Both the position numbers and the translations under genes were made by a program. 31,944 nt of DNA from Bacteriovoracaceae bacterium UBA1511 (GTDB lineage: Bacteria > Bdellovibrionota > Bacteriovoracia > Bacteriovoracales > Bacteriovoracaceae). The notes under the pieces were generated by a model. That model made no database searches and was not told the DNA's origin. It saw nothing but the letters and a program-made list of their open reading frames with translations. Below, piece by piece: positions 1-7,965 of the stretch (within the stretch, counting starts at the first letter, position 1; every line of letters begins with the position of its first letter). The DNA lies in NCBI GenBank assembly GCA_002323535.1, contig DCQT01000091.1, positions 1 through 31,944 of the forward strand, given 5' to 3'.

Positions 1-174
1 AGAGCAAAGAGTGTAAATGATAAAAACCCGCAAGTTTATCGTGTTTTAGCTGATATTTATCGCGGAATGAATCAAAACGATCTTGCCATTGAGCAATATG
101 AAGCATATTTAAAAATGAACCCCACTGCGTCAGATAAGGGAGAAGTAGAGGGAACAATTAAGTCCTTAAGGTAA
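1..174 (+). CDS. TPR-repeat protein, C-terminal fragment
   Basis: This is an open frame entering from the left edge and ending in TAA; only the last 57 residues are visible. The stretch from PQVYRVLADIYRGMNQND to AIEQYEAYLKMNP fits one 34-residue tetratricopeptide repeat, with the usual small/aromatic spacing and a terminal NP. TPRs are protein-protein interaction scaffolds, so no enzymatic role can be read from this fragment. The stop lies 4 bases before serS, so the two are probably co-transcribed. The upstream part, where any signal peptide or other domain would sit, is outside the window. Confidence 0.7.
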   Translation, partial: RAKSVNDKNPQVYRVLADIYRGMNQNDLAIEQYEAYLKMNPTASDKGEVEGTIKSLR

Positions 175-178
175 AAAT

Positions 179-1456
179 ATGCATGATTTAAAACACTTTG
201 TGGAAAACATAAATTTATATAAAGAGAACTTTGAAAAAAGAGGCTCAGTTGATGTTAGTTTTGATTCAATCATCAAGCTAAATGAGCAAAGAAAAGAGCT
301 TATTCAAGAAAGTGAAGAAAAAAGAGCTCTCGTTAAGGCGCTATCTAAGCAAATTGGCCCACTAAAGAAAGCTGGAGAGAGTGCAGATGAGTTAATGGCT
401 GAAGTCGCTAGAGCTAAGATTATAATCGAAAGCGCCGAAAACACCTTGGCTGAGATTACTGCTAAAATTAATGACTCGTTGAGTCGTATGCCAAACTTAA
501 TCTCAGATGAAGTACCTGTTGGAGCTGATGAAGATAGTAATCTTGAAGTTAGTAAATGGGGAGAACCCAGAAAGTTTGATTTTGATGTAAAGGATCACCA
601 TGAGTTGGGTGAAAGTCTTGGAATGCTCGACTTTGAGCGTGGAGCAAGGCTTACGGGCTCTAGGTTTGTCGTTTACAGAAAAGATCTAGCAAAACTTGAA
701 AGAGCTCTCATAAACTTCTTTTTAGATGAGCATGAAAAAGCGGGCTATGAAGAAATTATCCCTCCTTTTATTGTAAATAGAGAATCAATGTATGGGACTG
801 GAAACTTGCCCAAATTTGAAGAGGATTCATTTAAAGTTCAAGATGATAGAGATTGGTTTTTAATTCCAACAGCCGAGGTGCCCTTAACAAACTTGAAAAA
901 GAATGAACTTTTTGAATCAAAAGAGTTTCCACTTAAATTTACTGCTTTCACACCTTGCTTTAGAAGTGAAGCAGGTAGCTATGGTAAAGATACTCGTGGT
1001 TTAATGAGACTTCATCAATTTAACAAAGTTGAGATGGTAAATATTGTTTCGGCTGAAGATTCAGAAAAGGCCCATGAGGCAATGGTTAACCAGGCGACAA
1101 TGCTTTTAGAAAAGCTTGGTCTCCCATATCGTAAAATGCTTCTTTGCTCTGGTGACATCGGTTTTGGAGCGAGAAAATGCTTTGATCTTGAGGTTTGGGT
1201 TCCTTCTCAAGATAAATATAGAGAAATCAGCTCTATTTCCAACTGCTGGGACTTCCAGGCAAGAAGGGCGAAGATTCGATATCGTGGGGAGGATGGAAAA
1301 CCTAAATTTGCCCATACTCTTAACGGCTCCGGTCTGGCCGTGGGCAGAACAGTTCTGGCGATTATGGAAAACTACCAAAACGAAGATGGCTCGATCAATG
1401 TTCCTGAGGTGCTAGTACCTTACATGGGCGGCAGAACCAAAATTTCCAAAAAATAA
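179..1456 (+). CDS. serS: Seryl-tRNA synthetase
   Basis: Charges tRNA-Ser with serine in the cytoplasm (class II aminoacyl-tRNA synthetase). The 425-residue length is normal for bacterial SerRS. The N-terminus MHDLKHFVENINLYKENFEKRG matches the usual start and leads into the two-helix coiled-coil arm (about residues 30-100) that grips the tRNA-Ser long variable arm. Motif 2 is visible as FTPCFRSEAGSYGKDTRG followed by RLHQFNKVEM, and motif 3 as NGSGLAVGRTVLAIMENYQ near the C-terminus. An AAGG sits 7 bases before ATG 179. Two tRNA-Ser genes, its own substrates, follow within 140 bases. Confidence 0.97.
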   Translation: MHDLKHFVENINLYKENFEKRGSVDVSFDSIIKLNEQRKELIQESEEKRALVKALSKQIGPLKKAGESADELMAEVARAKIIIESAENTLAEITAKINDSLSRMPNLISDEVPVGADEDSNLEVSKWGEPRKFDFDVKDHHELGESLGMLDFERGARLTGSRFVVYRKDLAKLERALINFFLDEHEKAGYEEIIPPFIVNRESMYGTGNLPKFEEDSFKVQDDRDWFLIPTAEVPLTNLKKNELFESKEFPLKFTAFTPCFRSEAGSYGKDTRGLMRLHQFNKVEMVNIVSAEDSEKAHEAMVNQATMLLEKLGLPYRKMLLCSGDIGFGARKCFDLEVWVPSQDKYREISSISNCWDFQARRAKIRYRGEDGKPKFAHTLNGSGLAVGRTVLAIMENYQNEDGSINVPEVLVPYMGGRTKISKK

Positions 1457-1458
1457 TA

Positions 1459-1487
1459 TTGTCAATAACAAACAAAGCCACTAATAT
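1459..1487 (+). promoter_or_regulatory. sigma70-type promoter for the tRNA-Ser pair
   Basis: TTGTCA (1459-1464), a 17-base spacer and TAATAT (1482-1487) form a near-consensus vegetative promoter. The predicted start is near 1494, about 6 bases before the first tRNA. It begins 3 bases after the serS stop, so the tRNAs can be transcribed independently of serS. No start-site data are available. Confidence 0.6.
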
Positions 1488-1500
1488 GTGCGTCTCTTGT

Positions 1501-1589
1501 GGAGAATTGGCCGAGTGGTCGAAGGCGGCGGTTTTGAAAACCGTTGTACGTTCTGCGTACCGGGGGTTCGAATCCCTCATTCTCCGCCA
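1501..1589 (+). tRNA. tRNA-Ser (anticodon UGA)
   Basis: The acceptor stem GGAGAAT/ATTCTCC closes the molecule, and the encoded GCCA gives the discriminator plus CCA end. The anticodon stem GCGGT/ACCGT encloses the loop TTTGAAA with anticodon TGA. The long variable arm, a serine identity feature, lies before the T arm GGGGGTTCGAATCCCTC. It is 4 bases from the next tRNA-Ser, so the two form one transcription unit. Confidence 0.96.
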
Positions 1590-1593
1590 CTTC

Positions 1594-1685
1594 GGAGACG
1601 TGGGTGAGTGGCTGAAACCAGCGCCTTGCTAAGGCGTCGTACCGTTTATGCGGTACCGCGAGTTCGAATCTCGCCGTCTCCGCCA
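1594..1685 (+). tRNA. tRNA-Ser (anticodon GCU)
   Basis: The acceptor stem GGAGACG/CGTCTCC has discriminator G and an encoded CCA. The anticodon stem GCGCC/GGCGT encloses TTGCTAA, giving anticodon GCT, which reads AGC/AGT. A long variable arm, GTACCGTTTATGCGGTAC, forms a clear hairpin. The T arm reads GCGAGTTCGAATCTCGC. It is the second gene of the tRNA-Ser pair behind the promoter at 1459. Confidence 0.96.
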
Positions 1686-1690
1686 TTTTA

Positions 1691-1720
1691 TTCAATCAAA
1701 ATTTTAAAAAATGCTAAAAT
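1691..1720 (+). promoter_or_regulatory. possible extended -10 promoter before the GT-C genes
   Basis: TGC-TAAAAT (the hexamer at 1715-1720) resembles an extended -10 element, with a weak TTCAAT at 1691-1696 and an 18-base spacer. The predicted start is near 1727, about 20 bases before GTG 1748. In such AT-rich DNA this match could be chance. Confidence 0.35.
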
Positions 1721-1747
1721 AAAATCTAGTCAAATTTAGGTTTTATA

Positions 1748-3712
1748 GTGTTTGAATTTTTACTCTTAGTTTTGTCATTGTTATTTATTTTTGGATCTAT
1801 TTCCTGGTTGATTGAAGATCTAGACACCACAGATGTAGGGAAAAACTTTTATGCACTTTTATTGACCTATCTTATTCCATCAACCTTTGTTTTGGTTGCA
1901 GGATTTTTATCAATTTTAACGAAAGAGATAATTTTATGTTTTTCTTTTTTAATGTTCCTTGTCTTTTTAATTAAAAAAAGAAAAATACCAAAATTTAAAT
2001 GCTTTCATATTAATGAGGAAATTAATTTTCCAATAACTTGTGTTTTAATTTTAATTTCTTATTTTTTAATTAAAGCCTCGCTGGGTACAGTTTGGATAAG
2101 CTTAGATGACTCAACTTATCATGCTGCGATACCAATGCTGTGGGTTAAATATAACTCGTTTTATGTTCCCGAGCTTACATATCAAGCACCATTTCCTTTA
2201 GCGGGTAGTCTTTTTTCGACATTTTTCATGGTTTTTGTTCGTAATGAGTATGTTTCAAGTATTTCAGAGGTACTAATTCTACTAATTGCAATTTTTACGG
2301 TTAGGCACTTCTGTAGAGAAAGGAAAATACCAATTCTTCCATCATTAATACTAATACCACTGTATTTTTCTTCTGCTGATGTAATTAAATACCTTAAAGG
2401 CTTCTCAGATTCAGACATAATTTCAGGGATACTAATTACAGCATTGTTGGTGGTGTTACTGACAAAAAAAGAAAAAGTATTTTACTATTTAATCTCAGGA
2501 GTACTTTTTGGGTTTCTGATGAGTATTAAATTAACGAATGCAGTTATTTTAATTCCATTTTTATTTTTTGTTTACAGGTCTTTAAAAAATTCCAAACGAG
2601 CAAATATTTTTTACGCCACAGTATCGGCAATAATAATTTGTATTCCTTGGTATGTTAGAAATTTAATTGTTTATAGTAATCCTTTTGCGCCATTTGAAAA
2701 ATATGGATTTAAGGGAGCGATGTCTAAAAACCTAATAAGTGAAACATCACTAAAAGGTATTTGGGAAAATATCGATTACGCTGAAAAGATATCGGTTTTA
2801 AAAGGATTTTTGGGTTGGCAACCATTTTCTTGGGTCATGTCTACATTCGTTTTTATTTGTTTGATTATTTCATTTTTAAGTAAAGACTCACGAAAAAACT
2901 CTTTTGGTGTTTACAATATAGCCTCTCTCGGCTTTTTTGTTTTGGTTTTTGTTGGAGCACCATTCAGTGGATTAAACGAAAGTTTGAATGTTAATGAGAA
3001 CTCTTCAAGATATCTTTTATCTTGGTACTTTATGACTTTATTTTTTTCTTTAACATCATTATTTGAAATAAAAAATATAAGTAAAAATATAACCTCACTT
3101 TTATTTGTGTTAGTTTTGATTCCTTTTTTCTTCTTAAATATCACAGATAAAGTACTGTTACTTTCAACTGTTTTTTCTCTGGTTGTTTTTGCGGCCAAAA
3201 AAATTAAACTTGTTAAGGAGTTATCGATAAATACCTTAATTCCCTTTTTTTGTGTTGTTTTTCTGTCTTTTTTCGTAGGAGCAAAGAAAACTGAAACCTC
3301 AAAAAACGAAACAATTTGGTACCTTGAGGAGATTAACAAAATTAAATCGGAAAAAAGAGTATCGATGTTCGATGGGTTTATTTTTAGAGGTTTTTATTTG
3401 TCGGGTGATAAATTTAAACATGTCCCAATAAGGCAAAACTTTGATGGATCTAAAGTAAGTCTTAATGAAGTGAAGGATATCTCAAGGAAATACTTTTTTA
3501 GAGGCGAGCCAATCTCTAAGAAAAAAGATTTTTGTGATAATTTTTTGAAAAACTCTCTAGACCTTAAAATAGACATTTTTATTTTTGGAAAAAAACCAGA
3601 TGGATCTTTTCCAGAACAATATTGTGATGTTCTAAAAACAAGGTTTTTGGTTTTACACGAGTCAAACGATGGCCATGTGTTAGTTAAGAGGAATTCTAAA
3701 ACAGGAATCTAA
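1748..3712 (+). CDS. Polytopic membrane protein, GT-C-type glycosyltransferase-like
   Basis: A 654-residue protein with about 11-13 hydrophobic segments spread over residues 1-520 and a soluble C-terminal tail (about 540-654). After the early membrane segments comes an acidic motif, SLDDSTYHAAIPMLW (about residues 118-132). It resembles the first extracytoplasmic loop of GT-C/PMT-like enzymes, where acidic residues bind the metal or the polyprenyl-phosphate sugar donor. The likely role is therefore sugar transfer from a lipid-linked donor on the outer face of the inner membrane, but the family assignment rests on topology and this motif only. It starts at GTG 1748 after a weak AGG. It abuts the next membrane-protein gene with no gap, and the two probably act together. 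It appears especially AT-rich. Confidence 0.55.
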   Translation: MFEFLLLVLSLLFIFGSISWLIEDLDTTDVGKNFYALLLTYLIPSTFVLVAGFLSILTKEIILCFSFLMFLVFLIKKRKIPKFKCFHINEEINFPITCVLILISYFLIKASLGTVWISLDDSTYHAAIPMLWVKYNSFYVPELTYQAPFPLAGSLFSTFFMVFVRNEYVSSISEVLILLIAIFTVRHFCRERKIPILPSLILIPLYFSSADVIKYLKGFSDSDIISGILITALLVVLLTKKEKVFYYLISGVLFGFLMSIKLTNAVILIPFLFFVYRSLKNSKRANIFYATVSAIIICIPWYVRNLIVYSNPFAPFEKYGFKGAMSKNLISETSLKGIWENIDYAEKISVLKGFLGWQPFSWVMSTFVFICLIISFLSKDSRKNSFGVYNIASLGFFVLVFVGAPFSGLNESLNVNENSSRYLLSWYFMTLFFSLTSLFEIKNISKNITSLLFVLVLIPFFFLNITDKVLLLSTVFSLVVFAAKKIKLVKELSINTLIPFFCVVFLSFFVGAKKTETSKNETIWYLEEINKIKSEKRVSMFDGFIFRGFYLSGDKFKHVPIRQNFDGSKVSLNEVKDISRKYFFRGEPISKKKDFCDNFLKNSLDLKIDIFIFGKKPDGSFPEQYCDVLKTRFLVLHESNDGHVLVKRNSKTGI

Positions 3713-5167
3713 ATGTTTAGTAAATATGATATTTCAATAATTCTTTTGGTAATATTTTTAAAATTTATTCTTATAAATTTTATTGGAATTGTTTTTGAGT
3801 ACGAGTGGATTTATCAAATGTGGCACTTTATTGATATTGAGTATCTCAAAAATGATCTTTTAAGCTCATTATATTACTTTCATTACCAACCTCCTGTTTT
3901 TAACCTGTTTTTGGGTCTTGTATTAAAGCAAGGTATCTTTAGCCCTGAAAAGCTGTTGTTTTTTATTTTCCATGGAATGACAATTTTAATGTTTATTGGA
4001 ATGCATTTTTATTATAGGTCAATAACAAATTCCAAAATTGTTTATCTTTTATTGCCTGCTTTATTTTTGTTTTCTCCCCAGACAATTATCTATGAAAACT
4101 GGCCTATATACACCTGGTCAAGCTCATTTATAATTTTAATGGGATACTTTTGTTTAAATAGAATTCATGAAAACATTAAAGTTTATACCTTTCTCTTTTT
4201 CTTACTGATATCTCTTCTTATATTGTCTCGATCAGCATTTCATCCCATTTATTATATTTTCTTTGTTTCATACTTTCTTTTTAGATACCGAAAGGAACTG
4301 CGAAAAATAGCATTATCAATAATTATTCCAACTCTATTGATTTTAGTCGTGATGTTAAAAAACAAGGCAGAGTTTGGCTTTTATGGTGTTGGAAGTGGTC
4401 TTGGTTTTAGTTTATTTAAAATTGTTTCCAAAAAAAAATTAGACATAAAGATTGAAGAATCAGAGGGTAAGTTAGATGAGATAATGAAAATAACACCGGT
4501 AAAATCAATATCGACCTATTATGATTCTGACGAAATAATGTATACGGAAAAACATAAAAAGATTCCATTGCTTGTTAATGAGTTTAAATCCTCAAGAGAT
4601 ACTTACGGGGATGAATATAGTGTTAATCTTGGGAATATCCATTACTTAAAGTTAGCAAAGAGATATCAAGAAGGTGCCTTTTATCTTATAAAAAAGTATC
4701 CATTAGAATATTTAGAACGTGTTTCCAAAGCCCTGATAATGTTTTTTAAACCAAGTTGGGACCATGGGTTTGGTGTAGAAACCAATAAAACGAAGCTTAA
4801 AAATTATATAGACTTTTTCTACCTTGAAAATTTAAGACTTAAAATTGAAAACGCTTTTTACGAAGTAAGAAAACCATGGCCTCTAAGAAAGGAAATAGCA
4901 TTGAGTTCTTATTTGTTAATGCCTTTTTTTTACTTAATTTGTATTCTTCTTTTTATAAATAGATTAAAGAGTTGTAGTTTCAACCTTTTTAAAGTGCAGG
5001 ACAAATATATATTCTCAATTGTTACTGTTATCTACCTTGTGACAGTATCTTCTCTCGTCGAGTTGGCGGAAAACGACAGGTACAGAGTGATGATTGACCC
5101 GATGGTATTCGTAGCAGTTGTATCTTTAGTACTGTTGAATTTTGAGCGAAAATTAAAAGTGAAGTAG
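3713..5167 (+). CDS. Polytopic membrane protein, GT-C-like
   Basis: A 484-residue protein with about 9-10 predicted membrane segments. Residues 29-32 (EYEW) and 57-61 (HYQPP) lie in what would be the first outside loop; HYQPPVFN is typical of GT-C fold mannosyl/arabinosyl-type transferases. A soluble loop of about 130 residues (about 235-370) precedes the last membrane helices. Its ATG directly follows the TAA of the preceding membrane-protein gene (TAAATG), so the two are translationally coupled. Its 3' end overlaps the convergent GT2 gene by 15 bases. Substrate cannot be read from sequence. Confidence 0.5.
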   Translation: MFSKYDISIILLVIFLKFILINFIGIVFEYEWIYQMWHFIDIEYLKNDLLSSLYYFHYQPPVFNLFLGLVLKQGIFSPEKLLFFIFHGMTILMFIGMHFYYRSITNSKIVYLLLPALFLFSPQTIIYENWPIYTWSSSFIILMGYFCLNRIHENIKVYTFLFFLLISLLILSRSAFHPIYYIFFVSYFLFRYRKELRKIALSIIIPTLLILVVMLKNKAEFGFYGVGSGLGFSLFKIVSKKKLDIKIEESEGKLDEIMKITPVKSISTYYDSDEIMYTEKHKKIPLLVNEFKSSRDTYGDEYSVNLGNIHYLKLAKRYQEGAFYLIKKYPLEYLERVSKALIMFFKPSWDHGFGVETNKTKLKNYIDFFYLENLRLKIENAFYEVRKPWPLRKEIALSSYLLMPFFYLICILLFINRLKSCSFNLFKVQDKYIFSIVTVIYLVTVSSLVELAENDRYRVMIDPMVFVAVVSLVLLNFERKLKVK

Positions 5168-5887
5168 ACCTAGGGCATTCCCCACTTTTCTAGTTGTAAA
5201 ATAAAGAAGGATGAAAATTCTTTTTAGCCCGTGTTTTATTATTTTTATTCCAGCGGCACTAGATTCACCATGTACGCGTGGTCTGTGTTCTATTAAAACT
5301 TCCACATATTCTTGCTGTAGTTCTGCGCCTCTGCACGCCATTTCCGTAGAGACATTTAGTCCAGAGCTTTTTAAATTTAATCTTTGATAATTGTCACGAG
5401 TAAAAGACTTTAAGATGCAACTTGCATCTTTGAGTTTTAGTTTGGGGTTACATATATTGTAAAGAAGACTTGTAAGTTTAGTTCCAATTTTTTGTGGAAG
5501 GTTATCTTTTTTTACATCACGGAAGCCATAGATATTCATATTTGGTGATTCTTTGATCTGATTTATTATACGTCTTAGACTTTCTGTAGGAAACTGACCG
5601 TCAGAATCAATGAAGATAATGTTTTTGGCAGAGGCATTGTCACCTGCAGTTTTTACTGCAGCAGCAGCTCCCTTATTCTCAAAATGATTTACTAAATTAA
5701 CTTTATTGTTTTTCTTAGCAACTTCTTCAATTATTTCTTTTGTTCTATCGTTACTACAGTCATTACAAATTATAATTTCGTAGTCGTCTACCTCTTCCAT
5801 GGCTAGCGCTTTTTCCCAATCTAAAATACAGTTTTTTATATTCTTTTCTTCGTTATAGGCTGGAGCAGCTATTGATATTAGTTTCAT
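5153..5887 (-). CDS. Glycosyltransferase family 2, DPM1/polyprenol-phosphate type
   Basis: A 244-residue soluble GT-A fold protein. The N-terminus has the family pattern: SIAAPAYNEEKNI (nucleotide-sugar binding), then YEIIICNDCSNDRT, and DSDGQF as the metal-binding DxD-like motif at about residues 94-99. The pattern fits transferases that load a sugar from an NDP-sugar onto a polyprenyl phosphate on the cytoplasmic side, which would supply donors to GT-C proteins such as the two just upstream. It lacks the C-terminal membrane helices seen in some family members. It is a single gene on the minus strand, convergent with and overlapping the second GT-C-like gene. Confidence 0.75.
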   Translation of the reverse strand: MKLISIAAPAYNEEKNIKNCILDWEKALAMEEVDDYEIIICNDCSNDRTKEIIEEVAKKNNKVNLVNHFENKGAAAAVKTAGDNASAKNIIFIDSDGQFPTESLRRIINQIKESPNMNIYGFRDVKKDNLPQKIGTKLTSLLYNICNPKLKLKDASCILKSFTRDNYQRLNLKSSGLNVSTEMACRGAELQQEYVEVLIEHRPRVHGESSAAGIKIIKHGLKRIFILLYFTTRKVGNALGLLHF

Positions 5888-5922
5888 TTAAATAGAATAA
5901 GTGAATGGCATGAATTTTCACC

Positions 5923-5940
5923 ATGGGATATTTTACCCAT
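5923..5940. repeat. Inverted repeat between divergent glycan genes
   Basis: ATGGG (5923-5927) and CCCAT (5936-5940) are arms of 5 bases around 8 AT bases, in the 89-base gap between the divergent GT2 gene and the CofD-fusion gene. It could be an operator controlling both directions. The short arms make chance a real alternative. Confidence 0.3.
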
Positions 5941-5963
5941 TAGATTGGTTAAACGTAATTTCA

Positions 5964-5969
5964 TATAAT
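5964..5969 (+). promoter_or_regulatory. Consensus -10 element 7 bases before the CofD-fusion ATG
   Basis: A perfect TATAAT sits at 5964-5969. The -35 region is poor: TAGATT at a 17-base spacing, or TTGGTT only 13 bases away. The predicted transcription start (about 5976) coincides with ATG 5977, and no Shine-Dalgarno sequence is present, so the mRNA may be leaderless. An in-frame TAA at 5956-5958 rules out an upstream start. Confidence 0.45.
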
Positions 5970-5976
5970 TATAGCC

Positions 5977-7965
5977 ATGCAAACAGAGAACTCTGAATTT
6001 ATAAACATTACACTTTTTTGTGGAGGCCGTGGCTCTGCTAACCTTGTTAAAGAGTTTGTAAGGCGCAGCAATGTTAGGTTAAACCTAGTCCTTAATGGTT
6101 ATGACAATGGTTTGTCCACAGGAGTTATAAGGGTGTTAGTTGATGGGATTTTAGGGCCTAGCGACTTTAGAAAGAATCTTTCGCACCTATTAGAGATTCA
6201 TAGTCCAAATCAATACTTTATCATTGATTGTCTCGAATATAGATTTCCAAAAGAAACCTCAAATGATGAAGTAATTAAATATTTATATGACTACGAACTT
6301 CTCAAAAAAGCTCCTGGTTTAGAGGCCATAATTTCAAATCTAGATATTGAGACAAATTTACTTTTTAAAAAGTACTTAAAGGTCTTTGCAAATTTTTATA
6401 AGCAGCAAGAGAAGGAAGGTGACTTTGATGGTTGTAGTCTTGGGAATTTAATTTTTGCGGGTGTCTTTATAGAAAAAGGTTTTGACTTTAATAAAACTCT
6501 TGATGAAATTATGGATGTCTTTTCATCCAAAATTAATGCAAGCCTTTGCAATATTTCAAAAGGCGAAAACCGTTTTTTGTGTGGTTTAAAAGAAGACGGT
6601 GAATTTCTTTACGATGAAGCTCTGATGGTTGAAAAACAATCAAAAGCAAAAATGAAGGGGATATATTTACTAGAGAAACAACCAGATAGCGAGTTGATTG
6701 AAAAGATTAAAAACTCTTCTGTTGATGAAGCTTGTGCATACTTGGGTGGTTTACATAGTCCACCGAAGATTTCAAAAAAAGCTAAGGAATGTATTGAAAA
6801 TTGTGACATCTTGATTTTTGGTTCTGGTACTCAATATAGCTCCACCTTTCCTAGCTATCAAACACTAGGTGTGAAAGATGCAGTTTTAAAGTCGAAGGCT
6901 AGCGTAAAGGCCTATGTCTCAAATATAAAATATGACGAGGATATATTTGGTTATACATGTAGCGATATATTAGATGAGCTTAGTTTTTATTTGGGTGCAA
7001 AAAGTGATGATCTTGGTAAATTTGTTTCCCATGTTTTATATAACAGGCGTTCCAATCGTTTATTAAATGGGATTAAAGAGGGAGAAATAGCTCAGGGTGA
7101 ATTTTATAAGGGGATTCAAGTTATAAAAGGTGAATTTATTCACCCCCTTTCGGAGTCCAAGCATTGTGGAAACACAACTGCCACTAAACTAATTGATCTC
7201 TACGAAGAAAAAAAGAAAATTAAAAATAAACAAACGGACTTAACTATATTTGTCAGCCTACACAATAGAAGTCTAGGGGTCCCAAGATTAATAGACGAAT
7301 TCCTAGATATTCACTGGCTCAAAAATTTTAAAAAAATTATACTTATTATTAACGGTGCACCAAGGTCTGATATTCCGGATATTCCAAAGGAAATTGAAAT
7401 TAAGTTTTCAAATATTGTTTCGGATTTTCCTGAGAATGATTTCTTTCTTGATTGGCTCTCTGATTCTGAGGGAAGCGATTTGTTAATGACACTATCAGGC
7501 GACGGAGACTATCGCCTCACGGATTTTTACTTTGCATATGATCAGTTTTCTAAAAAGAATCTGGGAGGTATCTTTGGGACAAGGGTACAGTCTAGGGTTC
7601 AATTTCAAAATGCATTGTCTTCTGCATACACTGAGAACAAGGTAATACTTCGATTAAGTCAGTTTGGCGCTTTTGCTCTTAGCTTTTTGTTTAGTATTAG
7701 GTCTGGACTGTTATTTACAGATCCAATTACTGGATTCAGATGCTTTAATCGAAAAAATATTAAAAATAAAACAAACAATGCGAAAGACCTTAAGGCCGTT
7801 ATTTCATCGCCATCTAGGCTTGCCTTAAAATTGATTAAAATAGGAGTTGAGATTGGAGAGGTACCCGTATCTTATAGAACCTATTCTGGTTTTACGGATC
7901 CATCCTGGAGAGTGAAGAGAGCCTTAAGAAGTTTGTTTGACCTTTTTGCCTTTTGGAAGAGCTGA
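5977..7965 (+). CDS. CofD/YvcK-family domain fused to a GT2 glycosyltransferase domain
   Basis: A 662-residue two-domain protein. Residues 8-345 are CofD/YvcK-like: FCGGRGS (14-20), GYDNGLSTG (41-49), GPSDFRKNL (60-68), CSLGNLIFAG (153-162) and FGSGTQYSSTFP (281-292) match the nucleotide-binding landmarks of that fold. CofD makes a phosphodiester in coenzyme F420 synthesis from an NDP-activated phospho-acid; YvcK binds UDP-sugars. Residues 422-650 look like a GT2 polyprenol-phosphate-type transferase, with SGDGD (507-511) as the DxD motif and DPITGFRCFNR (582-592) as the family's conserved motif. It heads an operon with the HAD gene (TGATG overlap) and a nucleotidyltransferase. A role in building a phospho-linked group on a glycan is inference. 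No other F420 gene is present. Confidence 0.75.
   Translation: MQTENSEFINITLFCGGRGSANLVKEFVRRSNVRLNLVLNGYDNGLSTGVIRVLVDGILGPSDFRKNLSHLLEIHSPNQYFIIDCLEYRFPKETSNDEVIKYLYDYELLKKAPGLEAIISNLDIETNLLFKKYLKVFANFYKQQEKEGDFDGCSLGNLIFAGVFIEKGFDFNKTLDEIMDVFSSKINASLCNISKGENRFLCGLKEDGEFLYDEALMVEKQSKAKMKGIYLLEKQPDSELIEKIKNSSVDEACAYLGGLHSPPKISKKAKECIENCDILIFGSGTQYSSTFPSYQTLGVKDAVLKSKASVKAYVSNIKYDEDIFGYTCSDILDELSFYLGAKSDDLGKFVSHVLYNRRSNRLLNGIKEGEIAQGEFYKGIQVIKGEFIHPLSESKHCGNTTATKLIDLYEEKKKIKNKQTDLTIFVSLHNRSLGVPRLIDEFLDIHWLKNFKKIILIINGAPRSDIPDIPKEIEIKFSNIVSDFPENDFFLDWLSDSEGSDLLMTLSGDGDYRLTDFYFAYDQFSKKNLGGIFGTRVQSRVQFQNALSSAYTENKVILRLSQFGAFALSFLFSIRSGLLFTDPITGFRCFNRKNIKNKTNNAKDLKAVISSPSRLALKLIKIGVEIGEVPVSYRTYSGFTDPSWRVKRALRSLFDLFAFWKS

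Noticed and set aside
1395..1695. Minus-strand frames across the tRNA-Ser pair
   Set aside because: Their translations (for example MRDSNPRYAERTT-like text) are the well-known spurious products of reading tRNA genes backwards.
2911..3339. 142-codon open frame on the minus strand
   Set aside because: It lies entirely inside the first GT-C-like gene, in a low-complexity T/A-rich part, and has no ribosome binding site or recognisable motif; it is a shadow frame.
5153..5167. Overlap of the second GT-C-like gene with the GT2 gene as a sign of a misplaced stop
   Set aside because: Short convergent 3' overlaps recur here (4, 15 and 17 bases), so it reflects genome compactness, not an error.
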